A stretch of DNA of 64,000 nt from Liriodendron chinense (GCA_003013855.2 ML058507.1:6262001-6326000); one strand, 5' to 3'. Positions 1-11,670 are shown, counted from the stretch's first letter. Notes: generated by a model from the sequence alone, not told the origin. Numbers and translations are program-made.

Positions 1-1194
1 ACCATTGCCTCTCATGAACAAACCCAAGCTAACCCTTACAGTATGAGATGCTTGACGCCCTATGGCGATGGGGAACACCTAACACCCATGGCTAAGGAGA
101 AGTTATGTGAAAGTCGTTGCGGAAGAATGAGCCTTCAGGATCTGACTGGTCTACACGATAGGAACCTTCGAAAGGCTGAGGATGTACGGTGTAATCCAAC
201 TGATCCGCCTAGCTGCTACGAGAGCAGATGGGTCTGATCACCCCTCTGATCCTACAATTAGGATGGTCCCGAATCACAATCTACGGCTTAGATCATTAAG
301 GGACGGGCTAGATGGATACTATGCTAATACCATATATTCTTCTCTCTTGGTAAGATATCTCGCGCTTTTGTGACTTGAATGATAACGAGAGAGAATTCTC
401 CTCTACTCATAGAATAGGATAGAGGGATAAGAGATGAGATTAGATGAGATAAGGTTTATCCTTATCCCATCTAATCTTCTTCTGAATCTCAAATTCTCTT
501 TGAATTTTGAAGTCTCGTAAGAGAGAAGAAGAGGGAAAAACCTCTGGGGCCCATCCACTAGTGATTGCCCACAAGTGGGCCCCACAGGCCCATGACTAAC
601 ATTTCCCACTCAATGACGATATGAATCGCACGTATGGGTGTACTATTCAAACTGTACACCCAAATCGCAAATCCTAAATAATTGTACGATTATTGTATGA
701 ATCGTAAGATAATTGTTGAATATGTAAATGGGTACAAAAAATACTTAAAAATTAATATATTATTATTTTTTATTCAATTTTTTCTTTTCCTTGTACCCAT
801 TTGCTCATAAAATATGAAAAAGGCTCTCCCATTAAAAATATAATATTTTTCCTTTTGGGGATTTTGATATTCAAAAACCCAAAATAAAGAAATAAAGATA
901 TATTTTGATTCACAATGGAATTGAATGTCATTTTTTTCTAACGTGACATCATTTTTTCATACATAGATACATCATACATTATAACTTAAACATACAGTTG
1001 ATCACTAGATTAATGTCATGGACTCATGGTTAAATTGTGTTTTTAGCATATTCATGAGAAAATGGATGATTAATATGTTTTTTTATTTTTCTCATCTATG
1101 TATAATTGTTTTGTATTCTTTTATGATATATTTATGAAAATTTGAAAAAATCTTACGATTTACAATTTGATAACATTGGGCACATCCTACATCA
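1..1194 (-). repeat. probable 3' LTR and flank of degenerate Ty3/gypsy element
   Basis: No gene is seen. Read on the minus strand, a polypurine tract (plus 1195-1209, CCCTCCACTTGG on plus) is followed at 1194 by TGATGTAGGATGTG, a plausible LTR start. The sequence to the window start would then be LTR, AT-rich from 650 to 1150. Its other end and TSD cannot be seen, so the leftmost few hundred bases may be other DNA. Confidence 0.4.
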
Positions 1195-2600
1195 ATCCCC
1201 TCCACTTGGAAAGAACTCGTCCTCGAGTTATTCAACTGAACTCGACTCATGATACTCATACAGGTCCGCCACATTGAAAGACCGTGAGACATCCATGCCA
1301 TCGGGAAGATCAGCAACATAGGGCGATATCATTGATTTTCTTAAGGATCGGAATAGAACATATCTTCTTATTCATCAACTTAGTATATGTCCTAGTCGAA
1401 AACCTCTCATTGCGCAGGTGAACTAGCACGTTATCACCCACTTCAAAAACCTTCTAGTGCCGATGTTTATCAATCTTCTCTTTATACTTGGCATTAGACT
1501 ATTGTAACTTCTTAGGTGTCAATAGGGCCGGCATAGCACAAGGACTCGTGCTCTCCCTCATTAGACCCTTAAGGATTAGTTCCTCCAATTATCCCTGCAA
1601 TATCTCGCTTCTTTTAGACTCATCTAATAATGTAGGCGATTAAGCAAACTTGCTTGCCCCTAGGACAAGATCAATGTGGTGTTGGATAATACGCATGGGG
1701 GGCAACTCGTCAGGAAGTTCATCGGGCATGATTGCCTTGAATTCCTACAACATTAGTTTCAACTTCTCTGGAATATTTGTAGGTTCTACTTCTTCCCTCT
1801 TTACAACCAGTGCATATATCTCTCCTGTCTGTAAGGATTATTTTACGAATTCTCGTACAAGTCGAAAAGACTACCCCTCCACTTTAAAAGTCTTGGGTTG
1901 GGTCTCCATTCACATAGAGGCGAGGATAATCTTTCTACCATCCTTAACAAAAGCACATATATTATCCTAGCCTATATGTGTGGCATCAACATCATACTGC
2001 CATGGTCAACCAAGTAACATTTAACAAGCTTCCATATCGACTAAGTAACATATTACTTCATCCTTAAAATATTTACCAATGGAAAAGGAAATACAACAGC
2101 ATTCAGTTACCTTTGTTTCGCTAGCCTTCTAAATCAACCCAATCGTGTACGGAGAAAGGTGTTTTTTTGTCTTCAGTTGTAGCTTTTCCACTATAATCTT
2201 TGGCATGATATTCTCGCTGCTCCTGCCATCTATGATCAAATCAAAAGAACTTTTGTTCACAGTGCACCTCATTCGAAAGATGTGCCCCTAGGGATCTATC
2301 TCCTTCTTTGGCATGTACAATAGCTTCCTCACGATGAAAGACTCGTCGTAATCTTCATGAATCCATTCGCCTCCTTCTCCATCATCCTCGGCATGTTCAA
2401 CGTCATTGACTTCCAGATCGTCCTCTCCATCTTCTACTCCCCCATTGATAATGGCCATATTAGCTATCTGCCTCTGAGGACACATTAGATTGGTGACAAG
2501 ATTGGCCTCATTGGTAACACTTGTCTAGTTGAGGCAAAGCATAGAGGTTAGGGTTTACACTTGGACCAACGGCAGCGGTTGAAGCCTTTTGAGGTCATAG
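1195..2600 (-). pseudogene. Ty3/gypsy gag-pol remnant with internal deletion
   Basis: Minus-strand polyprotein in broken frames. From right to left: a gag/protease linker (2485-2288), a retropepsin-like block around 2240-2205 (reads DLIIDGRSSENIMPK) with a GxPWQYDVDATHIG block near 2020-1975, the pre-RT segment (1755-1660, DELPDELPPMRIIQHHIDL), and the first residues of reverse transcriptase to about 1530. The frame then jumps to the C-terminal integrase segment (1480-1330, VGDNVLVHLRNERF) and the conserved tail ending just before the polypurine tract (1320-1200, FNVADLYEY). RT core, RNase H and the integrase core are missing. Stops and frameshifts are many. The order and motifs match chromovirus-type plant gypsy elements; lineage is inferred. 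Confidence 0.75.
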
Positions 2601-3059
2601 GATACCAAGGAACATGAAAACTATAAACCTAACAACAGCTATAATTATAGATATCATAGAATCAAAACATAAGGATTACTAGGTTTTTACCACAAGAAGA
2701 CACTTAACACTGAAACCCAGAGTTGCCCAAATAAGATGAGGAGGTTCCAATTTATAGACCTCTCATCAAACTTGAGGACCTTATTTAAAAAAAAATTTAA
2801 AAATTAAAATAAACTCTTTGCTACAGTAATTGTTATAAGCTACAATGATTTCACTATTGGACTGATGTGGGGTGGACTTATCAGGTTATTTAAGTCCGTG
2901 TAGTGAGCTGGTGAGTCAAATAAACATTTTTCGTCTGATTCGTCTAAGTTGGAGGATTTTGTACCGATTCCAGCGTATGGAGAACTCAGAGCTTAGTCAA
3001 CATCATCCGACTAACCATTTCTCTCAAGAAAATCTTCTAGGTTGTTGAGATGATTTTCA
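2601..3059. other. intergenic; possible 5' LTR remnant
   Basis: A TTGGTATCC-like stretch on the minus strand near 2606-2614 resembles a decayed initiator-Met primer-binding site, so 2615-3000 may be what remains of the gypsy 5' LTR. I could not match it to the presumed 3' LTR. No gene is seen. Confidence 0.3.
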
Positions 3060-4786
3060 TATGAATTGCTTGCAACTAAATAAATCAGGATTCGCAGAAG
3101 AATGCTATTGATTTGGACATTATTGAGAGCACACATCTGTTGTTTGAATTCATTCCATGCACCATTGTATATGCAAAAATGAAGGGCCAGATTAAATGAT
3201 TGACATGCCTACACAATAGCTCGCTTGTTTTGAGGAAGGTATGAGACTAGAAGCTTGCATTTTCACCTTCAAGTTGAATGAAATCTCGTGGATTTTGAAA
3301 GGTGATTTGAACATAGCACCCAACATGATCATCAAGCATTTGTCTACATGTGAGGAGAGGATGAAACTAGCCTAACCATTTCATTGTATTGGTAGCATCT
3401 AGATGCATACGATGTCCAAGCTGCATTCGAAAGAAGTATGTTGTCAATTGTGGAGCATCAAAGATAAAAGCAATTGTATATGCTTCAAAGAGGTACCACA
3501 AAAAACACAAAGCTTCTTTGGGGCAATGGTAAAGGCTGCGGAGGCTCATGGGGGTAAGATATGGGTACTCATGATGGGGAATTTGTTCAAACACAAGGTT
3601 GTTTCTAAAGAGGTGGATGTCTAGAAATTGGCAGAGATTATGAGTTTTCCTTTTTTTCAAAGAGGAGATGAGCGATGCTTTCACGGATTTCTTCAAGGAG
3701 GCGCAGGATGTATTCCAAGGGACATATAGAGGGCAAGGTTATAGGATGGACCAAGGAATATGACTGAAGGGTTGTTGGTAGAGTTGACTATAGTAGCCTT
3801 GACAAAAAGTCAGCAAGAATTTTATCTTTGCCTTTAATCTTTCTGACTTAGAAATTCCATTGAGAGAACCATTCTGCCCATCGCAGAAGTAGAGCTTGGG
3901 GAAGCATCTTTTTCTTGAAGTGCAGCATCTGGGGAAAGGATGACATACATTTCCATAAGAAACTAATGTCCAATTAAATGAAATTGGAACTTCAAGATGC
4001 CATTTTCGACAGCTAAGATTTCTTTGTACCTGGAATGGTAATGTTGTTCGAAGGGTTTGAACTACCCACTCTTGTATCCAGAGACATGACGAATACCTTT
4101 GGTATCTTCTTCAAATAGTACAGCCCCCCAATGAGTATCACTTGCATCAGTTTGGAGTATTCTAGTTCCTTGGAGGCTTGGAATTTTGAGTGGAGGAAGC
4201 AATGGCACAATCTTTTTTAGGGATTGAACTACTTCTGTATGACAATCAATCCAAGTAGGGGGCTTTTTCTTCAAGAGTTATGCTAGAAGGTTTCTATATT
4301 TTGAAACATGGGGCACAAAATCAAAGACATAATTGATTACGCCGAGAAATTGCTGAATTTAATTGGTGTTCGTGAGCTTGTCAGGAAACTGAAGGAGATG
4401 CGTTGCAATGTGAGGTTGAGGCTTGTACTTGCCGTCTGTGATAGTCATGCCAAGGAAATCGATATCCATCTTTCCAATTTGCATCTTTTTTTCAGAGAGC
4501 ATAATTCCAAGATTAAGACAGATATCAAGAAATTGTTGGAGAAGCTCACTGTGATGATCTGTATCTAGAGAATACAAAAGAATGTCATCAATATAGATTA
4601 ATGCATTATTCAGCAAGGGTTGAAAATTTTGCACCATGGCCTTCTAGAAGAGGGACGGAGCTGTCTTGAGGCCAAAAGGCATTATAGTCCATTGATAATG
4701 AACATTAGAGACTATAAATGATGTCTTGTACCGATCCTCCAGGTGGATACCTAGTTGCCAAAATCCAGCCTTCAGATCAAATTTGG

Positions 4787-4823
<37 letters not shown>

Positions 4824-5545
4824 CATCAGTGATATGCTAGAAGAGAGAGAATCCGTGAGGCAGAGGAAACTTATCACCTACGAGGAACTTATTAAGAGGC
4901 CGATAATTTGTCGCCAATCGTGGTTTGCCTCGCACTTGTTCAGAATGCTTGTTCACATAAAAGGCTTCACATTCCCATGGAGAATTTGTGGGCTCAATGT
5001 CCTTCAAAAAGGAGAGCTGAGAGCTCTTCTTGGCCATGTGAAGGTGTTCTGGACTCATTCCCTAATGACTTGCCCGAGTAGGGTTTGCTGCTACATCATC
5101 TTTTAAAGGTAGCCAAATGTAAAGGGTTTGGATGTTGCTGAAAAAACTTAGAATGACTATTGGCACAACAGTCATGTAAGAGTTTTGTTTGAAGACCTTC
5201 AAGGGGTTGGGCAAGGTGAAGGTTTGGGATAGACGCCCTAAGGCAAAAAATGAGATTAGTGACACAAACTTGTTTTTGTCCATTTTAACTGCTAGATCTG
5301 GTGAAGAACGTCGAAGCCAAGGATCAAATCTTTTCCTGACAAAGGTGATCCAAGAAGTCGATGGGTGACTTTGGGAAGGGAAAATTTGAAGTTCCACTGG
5401 TTTTCTAATTTTGTCAATATGGAAAACCTTTGCCATCTACAATTCTGAAAGTGAATAAGGCTGCCAAAATTCTGGAGGAAGGATGGTTGGGTTGAGTATG
5501 CTGACTGGGGCTCCGGTATCAACAAGAGGGTGACTAGCAAAGTTT
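3060..5545 (-). pseudogene. endogenous caulimovirid (pararetrovirus) pol fragment
   Basis: Minus-strand remnant of a Caulimoviridae polyprotein. In coding order: aspartic protease (5545-5420, VDTGAPVSIL and, further on, GSPLSGKDLILGFD), a linker, the RT N-terminal part (5058-4837, AFYVNKHSEQ), the RT core (4800-4360) with SKFDLKAGFWQ, PFGLKTAPS and YIDDILL at 4595-4578, then RNase H (4350-3790, TDASDTHWGAVLFEE and a WAEWFSQWEF-like block). A C-terminal stretch (3700-3060) is unassigned. Several frameshifts and stops break it, and coat and movement regions are absent. The YIDDIL box with the following LSEKKMQIG and the KPQPHI block fits caulimovirids rather than Ty3 elements. Florendovirus is a likely genus but not shown. 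It is a decayed genomic fossil. Confidence 0.82.
4787..4821. repeat. (TA)n microsatellite inside the pararetroviral RT
   Basis: About 16 TA dinucleotides lie between the RT N-terminal block and FDLKAGF. On the minus strand the repeat reads Ile-Tyr repeats and stays open. Confidence 0.95.
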
Positions 5546-6657
5546 GTCGTCTATGAAAAGCTTTGTACGACCTCAAACAGTCTCCTCAGGCTTACTTCGA
5601 AAAGCTTGGTAATACAATTTCCAACATTGGATTTAAAAGAAGCACATTTGACCACTCTGTGTTTGTTAAACACAAGGATGGTAACACGACAATTCTTGTC
5701 GTACATGTTGATGATATTATTTTGACTAGCTCAAGCATATAACTGAGTAGACAATGTCAAGATATTCCTGACCTCGTCATTTAAGATGAAAGATTTAGGG
5801 ATGCTGAAGTATTTCCTCGGAATTGAAGTAGCTCGGTCAAAATGAGGAATCTTCATATCCCAACGTAAGTATGTGCTTGATTTGCTAACCGAGGCAAGTT
5901 TACTTGGTGCTCACCTGGTTGACATACCTATTGAGGTAAACCACAAGTTGCATGAGAGACAATCAAACGGAATTGATAATCCAGGCATGCATCATTGTTT
6001 AGTGGGTCGTCTAATTTATCATCTCAGCTTCACTCGACCAAACATGTCACATGCTGTTGGAATTGTAAGCCAATTTATGCAATGACCTTGTCGGCATCAT
6101 CTTGAAGCAGTTTATTGTATCCTTCGTTACTTAAAAGCTACACCTGGCCGTGTTCAACTCTACTCAAATCATGGTCACTTGAATATTAGCGGGTTCTGCG
6201 ATTTTGACTCCTCTAATTGACGTTCCACTACAAGATATTGCACTCGTAGGAAGAAACCTAGTTACTTGGAAAAACAAGAACCAATCCATTGTTGCCCGTT
6301 CCTCTGCCGAGGCCGAATACCGTGCAATGGCTCATGGTACTTGTGAACTACTATGGGTGAAAGCTATGCTTCAAGACATGGGATTCACCACATCTTCTTC
6401 AATTCCAATACATTGCGGACAATCAAGCGGCCATCCATATTGCAACTAATCCAGTCTTCCACGAGCGCACAAAGCACATTGAAGTTGATTGTCACTTCAT
6501 TCGAGAAAAACTCACCTCCAAGCTTCTACATACTCCTTTTGTTCGTTCAGAAGATCAACTAGCAGATGCTTTACCAAAGCCACGTCTACAGTGCGTCTCA
6601 AGAGCATCAATGTCAACCTTGGCATGAACGATATTCAAGCTCCAGCTTGAGGGGGAG
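5546..6657 (+). pseudogene. Ty1/copia RT-RNase H 3' fragment
   Basis: Plus-strand copia pol, beginning abruptly at the pararetroviral junction. RT: KALYDLKQSPQAYFEKL (about 5560-5610) and VHVDDIILTS (5701-5730, the copia YVDD box with His for Tyr). Connection region: 5873-6085 (GRLIYHLSFTRPNMSHAVG). RNase H: 6240-6450 (SSAEAEYRAMAHGTCELLWVK). It ends at a polypurine tract (6645-6657, GCTTGAGGGGGAG) abutting the LTR. A stop follows the RT box and at least two frame changes occur, so it is not functional. Gag, protease, integrase and the first half of RT are absent. Confidence 0.88.
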
Positions 6658-7091
6658 TGTTAGTGTGCACATCAAGTGTGTGTACACCTGTGGAGTACAC
6701 AACACCAATGGTGAACACAAACTCTTATGCGCTTGTAGTGTACAGTATGAGTTTTAGCTTTAAGTTTTCTAATCCTATTTAGTCTCTATCGTTTTAAGTA
6801 TCCTAATTGTAAACTACTTGGGATTGTAGTGGGATTAAGATTATAAATAAGAATTAAGGAAAGAGAGTATGTAGAATACTTCTCTCTTCCTCTTCTCTTT
6901 CTATTCTTTCTTCATCGATTCTTTCACTTCTCTTTCTTTCATTCTTTCAAAGGTCTTAATCTTTCAACTCCCACGTTGACTGTTTACGATGTTTGATTGA
7001 ACTCCTAGTGGTTCCGCACTAACTATCAAGGCAATTCACGTCGATCCCTGTTCTATCCAGCAGAATAGCCATGTGTTGTTTCTATCTGACA
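6658..7091 (+). repeat. 3' LTR of the truncated copia element
   Basis: Begins TGTTAGTGTGCACATC right after the polypurine tract. It holds a TATA box (TATAAATA, 6842-6849) followed by a pyrimidine-rich leader (6880-6960). The right end is taken at GACA, 7091, by length and terminal dinucleotide. No matching 5' LTR lies in the window, so the end could be off by some bases. Confidence 0.7.
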
Positions 7092-8588
7092 TCTTCTAAA
7101 TGCCTTTGAGCAATGTAGACATGCTACTAGATTTTTGTAGCTTCTTGGAGCTATACAAGGCATGAACGTTAAGGCCATCAAGTTCTTGAAGTGCTAGAAT
7201 AACTAAGCCTAATCGATGATCTAGACACTCTGAAGGGGAAGGACCATAGATTAAGATTGATTGCATTAGCTATTGTGTACCATGTGACAAACTAGTTTTC
7301 TCTGGTTTTGACCTAAGCAAGCCTTCGAGAAACTCAAGCTTAACTCAAAGTAGCACACATAACTAAGGCCCCATTGGACATGCATCATACCACTCTTATG
7401 AATAGTGTTACCCGGATAAAATCATTTAGTTAGGATTGAAGTTATGATCCTAAAATAGAAGTTACCATGAGAATGGATATATTGTGTTTGGAAAAATGAT
7501 CACATACATGTGAGGGGTGAGATCCATTGTTAGGTCATGCTCCATCCGTAGTTGACTCAGCAATCTGGACAGTCTAGATTTTCTGAAAACCAGTCACACA
7601 TGTACAATTTTCTCAGTTCATGTGTATTAACAATGATAGTCTACCAGATTTCTTTACTCCCCTTACCTTTTCAAAAAGTCAGAAAGACAGCCAAAGTCAT
7701 TGCAAGTGTGGCAAGGTTGGGGGTGTGACTACCCACGAAGACAGGGTTAACAACTTCTTTACATAAGATCCACACCGTCCATCAGAGATGCAACAACCCA
7801 TGTTTCACCATGATCTCAAAAATTAAACCTATTCACAAATAACGTGGGCTAAACACAATTAATGACAGGCATCCCTAGTTCAATTGTTTCCTATGGTGTG
7901 GCCCTCCTAAGTTTTCAGATGGGCTTGATTTTTAGCATTCAAGGTAAATAAGAGGCTGCGCACCTGATGCACGGTTTGGATCTGATCCAACTTTCCTCCC
8001 TTCACATATGCAACGCATGCTTTCTCCTTTACCAAAATAGTTGGATTTCAAGTTTATTAAGCACCAACCGCAAATATAACACTATACATTTATACTAATA
8101 GCAATGACACACACCAAATGGAGCTTGAGCTCATATTTACAATGAAGAATTATAAGATCCTGCAAACTGGAGGGTTTGCCAATGCGCAAGATTCTAAACA
8201 TTTGGAATTATTGATGATTGAGACCATCGATCAGACGAATAAAATGATGCCATTAAGATCTTCTTTGGAATATCCTATCCTTTGATAATTGGACCTATTT
8301 TCAATTGATGTGAACTGTCACTATTATTCCTGCTTAACCATCTATTTGTAGGCCGTTGAGCAAAGGGATTAGAATTTTTAATCTGGATTTCTAGGCATCG
8401 CAGTGGGACCGACGGATCAATGGCTTGGATCAGCAAACCATGGTCCCAAATGTAGCAAATCTGACTGCAATTTCTGCTGCATATGCTACCATGTCATCAA
8501 ACCACTTCAATTGACTTTCTAATAAATGATGCAGCAAAAGCCCCAAGTAAAAATGGAAGACGTGACACAAAAATAAAATAACACATCC

Positions 8589-8592
<4 letters not shown>
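7092..8592. other. intergenic, no gene recognised
   Basis: AT-rich single-copy-looking sequence with no long open frame and no recognisable transposon termini. Confidence 0.6.

Positions 8593-8638
<46 letters not shown>
8593..8638. repeat. (CT)n(TA)n compound microsatellite
   Basis: About 17 CT units followed by five or six TA units. Confidence 0.95.
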
Positions 8639-8643
<5 letters not shown>

Positions 8644-9300
8644 GCCAATCCAATCATTAGGTGGGACCTGCCCTAGAAACAGGGCACAACTGCCCCCATA
8701 TTCAAGTGGGGTCTGTGTGGTATGTGTATCATCCAAACCGTCCAATCCAATAATCAGGTGGGACCTGCACCAGGAATGACTGCCGCCCTCGAAACAGGGC
8801 ACCACCACGTGGTATGTTTATCAATCCAAACCGTCCAAGAGGCACTTCCCACCATGAAAATCCAAAGCGCCAAAAATCAAGTCAATCCAATCATCCAGTG
8901 GGCTGTTTTAGCAGTGGTTCATTGGTTTCTATGGAGTGGCCCACCCAATGATTGGCTTGGCCTGATATTTGGGGGGGTGGTCCTGATCTTCATAATGGGG
9001 CAAACCTGTTGGACAGGTTGGATGTAATACACACAAGGCATGGGTCCCACAGTGGAGTTAATCACATAGAGCGTGGATACACTCACCCAGTGCGGAAATC
9101 AGGCCGATTCAACCATCAGGTGGCCACACGTGATTTTGGAGGTGTTTGGACGGTTATCCATTGTTTTCTATTGTGTGGCCCACCTAATAATTGGATTGGC
9201 CTGATTTTTGCTATGGGTGATCTTCACGGTAGGGCGACTCTGTTGGATGGGTTGGATGTCATACACACACATGGAGTGGACCCTACAGCAACAAGACAAA
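8639..9300. repeat. MITE-derived direct and inverted duplications
   Basis: A block around 8925-9035 (TGGCCCACCCAATGATTGG, then TTGGACAGGTTGGATGTAAT) recurs diverged at about 9160-9275. AATCCAATCATTAGGTGGGA-like segments at 8645, 8740 and 8880 are partly inverse to it. This is the texture of decayed terminal-inverted-repeat elements. No TSD could be fixed. It lies in what would be the second GRF intron. Confidence 0.55.
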
Positions 9301-9394
9301 ATATATATATATATATAATTCCAGATTATTACGAAAATCCATCCAACCCATCAACATTAACAAGATAAAAATTCATAAAAAAAAAAAAAAAAAA
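9301..9394. repeat. (TA)n and A18 tracts
   Basis: Short (TA)n near 9301-9317 and an uninterrupted run of 18 A at 9377-9394. Confidence 0.9.
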
Positions 9395-9472
9395 TCATAT
9401 ATCTCCAAATCATAAAATTCGTAGAAAGATTTTAAAAAAAAAGGTAAAAAAAAAAAGACGAGAAAAACTCAC

Positions 9473-9993
9473 TAGGTGGTGGGTAATGGTGATACTGCGG
9501 ATGAAGAAGAAGATTGTGATGCTGGTGATAGAAAGCAGGTGTATTGAGCAGACTCTTCCTAACAAGCAGAACAAGATCCAAAGGAACGGAAGCGCCAGCT
9601 AACATATACTTGAAAATCAATGCCTGCAGCTCCAGTTCCTGCCACTGAGCCAAGCTGAAAAACCCACCTCCCATCCCTTCAAATTCCATAAACAAACACA
9701 TCCCATCAAAGGAAATAAATCAAACACCTTAAAAGCAGCAGATTAAAAAAGCAAAGATATTTACTGGGAAATCTTGTCATGGTTGGATCTGGAAATGGTG
9801 ACAGACTGCTGCTGTTCTTGCCACTGTTTGGCTGTTGTACAGACAATGAAAGACCACCACCAGCAACAGCAGCAGCAGCAGGCTCGAATGGCTGGTTTTG
9901 CCCATGAAAGAGGAGCTTTGGAATCTTTGCAGAAGGTGGCTGATCTGGTTGGTGATGTGGGTTTCTCCATAGTTGCTGCTGCATGTAATCCAT
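9473..9993 (-). CDS. growth-regulating factor (GRF3/4-like), exons 1-2 only
   Basis: Plant GRF transcription factor; GRFs act in the nucleus with GIF co-activators to promote cell proliferation in leaves. Exon 1 is 9993-9765 (start MDYMQQQLWR), intron 1 is 9764-9677 (88 bp, GT-AG), exon 2 is 9676-9473, followed by a good donor GTGAGT. Joined, they give 144 codons without a stop, and the phase-1 junction creates an Arg codon. The QLQ domain spans about residues 82-117 (FFSLAQWQELELQALIFKY, then MLAGASVPLDLVL). QWQELELQ and the short N-terminus resemble Arabidopsis GRF3/GRF4. Downstream of QLQ comes a His/Pro-rich HHQHHNLLLHPQYHHYPP tail. The upstream in-frame Met at 10119 is rejected because the stretch is basic and low-complexity, and MDxxxxQWR-like starts are typical of this subgroup. 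The WRC zinc-finger exon, which carries the miR396 site, is not found in the remaining 9.4 kb to the window start. Confidence 0.88.
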
Positions 9994-10640
9994 GGAGCTA
10001 AAAAAGTCTAATGAGATAGATTGAAATGGGTGTCTTTCCTTCAAATTCTTGATTTTATTCGCTTTTATTTTGGGTCTTTTGGGCTTTTTTTGGATTGATG
10101 GGTGGGGTTTTCTTAGCAATTTTTGGCGACTGGTTTCTGAATGATATAAAACATATTTGAAATAGCTTGTCTTTATATTCTTGACATTTCCCCCCTCCTT
10201 TTGGTTATGTTGGTCCTTTTGGATTTGTGGGCGGTGGTTTCTAGGATTTGAAATGGGCTGTCTTTAGAATCTTGATATTTTGCCCCCTTTTTGGGTGTGT
10301 TGGCCCTTTTGGTTTTGGTGGGTGGGGTACGTTCTAACAAGTTTTGAAGGTGGTTTTGGGGTGATATAAGAGATATTTGAAATGGATGGTCTTTTTAGAA
10401 AACCTTCCCCTCTTTTTTGCTTGTTTTGGAACTTTTGGGGTCATGGGATGGGGGTGTTTTAGCAATTTGGGGGGCTTTATTTTGTTGGTTTTCTGTTACT
10501 GGGAAGTCTAAATCAGAAAGACAGTAGAAGTGAGAGATGGTAAAAAGATAGCTCAGATAGAAAGGAGGAGAGAGAGAGAGAGTAGCAGGAGTAGAGTACT
10601 GCTTTCTGTCACCCTACGCTGCTACAGCTGTTTTGCTCCA
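9994..10640 (-). promoter_or_regulatory. 5' UTR/promoter region of the GRF gene
   Basis: Upstream of the GRF start. It holds a four-copy imperfect repeat (annotated separately) and a GA/CT tract at about 10560-10585, which on the minus strand is a pyrimidine patch typical of plant core promoters and leaders. The transcription start cannot be placed. Confidence 0.5.
10023..10495. repeat. four imperfect tandem units before the GRF start codon
   Basis: Units begin with GAAAT(G/A)G at 10023, 10159, 10250 and 10379 (136, 91, 129 and about 117 bp). Each has the same order: GAAATGG, TGTCTTT, a C-rich or TTTT stretch, CTTTTGG, GGTGGGG-like, TTTAGCAATTT or CTAACAAGTTT, and (in units 1 and 3) GATATAA before the next GAAAT. 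Unit 2 is shortened. Divergence is considerable, so the duplication is old. Confidence 0.75.
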
Positions 10641-11259
10641 GGAAGTGAAACGTGGAAAGCTAGGTAGTCCTCGGACTACTGAAGTTGAAACTGCCGTCCG
10701 TCCACTAAGTTCGGGTGGACCACCTAATACCAACGGACGCGGATCTGCCGGGGACCCCTAAACCAGCAGCTAGCCAGTGAAAAGGCTCTGCGGGCCCCAT
10801 CATGATGTATGCGTTTTGTACACTCGATCCATCCACTTTATTAGATGATTTTAGGGCATCCGGTGATACCATGGTATTTTCACCATCCAATCCCGTGCTT
10901 GTGATCAAATTCTTATCCGGGAAAATATTAGATTAAGCAAAATCCCATTCGGTGGACTATGGAATTGTAATCAAGGGACCAAATTCACAGCAGATGTCAG
11001 TCACCTATGTATGTATGTAACCACATTGTCTTCTATAAAGGGCTTATATGGATAAACCGGATAGATAAAACACATGCATCAATGTGGGGCCATGTGTGTG
11101 TGGCATTTTGAAATCCCATGGAAACCCCGCATGAGATAACTGCAATTCCATCGCACCTGATTCCCAAGGGCCTCATCCTCCCCCAAACATTATATGAAAT
11201 TTCGACATAATTAAATGCAATTTCATAATACATAGTTCCATCCAATACCATGTCTCAAA
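10641..11259. repeat. MITE-like remnants
   Basis: No gene. An arm at 10793-10860 (GGCCCCATCATGATGTATG) and an opposite arm at 11040-11095 (ACACATGCATCAATGTGGGG) are the two ends of a decayed copy of the window's common MITE family. Confidence 0.5.
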
Positions 11260-11670
11260 CACCCGTGAACACAAAAATAAGGCTGATTTAGAGCTCAAGT
11301 GTACCATAGCACAGGAAACAGTAGGGATCAGATGCATACCGTCCAAAGGGAATAAGAGGAGTTTGGTTAAGTTGATATTTGTGTTTTCCCTTTGTATTTG
11401 TGTTTTACCTTCCTCTTAAGGCTGTTTTACCTTCCTCTTAAGGCCACGTGACTTTATAAGCAGGTTGGATGGCAAATGCACATCCTAGTGGCCACTAGAA
11501 AGTTGTCATCGGGGAGGATTCAATCCCGACAGCTTCGCATGGTGTTCGTCCACTTGAGCTGTGAATGTGTTTAATTTTTTAACTCATGTCCTAAAATAAA
11601 ATGAGCTGGAATAATGGATGGCGTGGATAAAACACATACATTATGGTGGGCCACAGTTTTTCCACCAGCT
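11260..11670. mobile_element. degenerate MITE copy
   Basis: Same internal order as the intact copy at 11803: GCTCAAGTG, TTGATATTTGTGTTTTCCC, GTGAC..TATAAGCAGGTTGGATGGCAAAT, then the inverse arm ending TACATTATGGTGGGCC. It carries a short duplication of TTTTACCTTCCTCTTAAGGC. Confidence 0.6.

Noticed and set aside
4644..5106. ORFs with Ile-Tyr repeats on plus strand
   Set aside because: They read through the (TA)n microsatellite in the pararetroviral remnant; the minus strand holds the RT motifs.
9774..10001. Plus-strand ORF with polyQ
   Set aside because: Antisense to GRF exon 1; the poly-Ala codons of the real gene read as Gln on the other strand.
9706..10119. GRF start at the upstream Met (10119)
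   Set aside because: The extra 42 residues are Lys-rich and derived from the tandem-repeat region; the Met at 9993 gives the N-terminus typical of GRF3/4.
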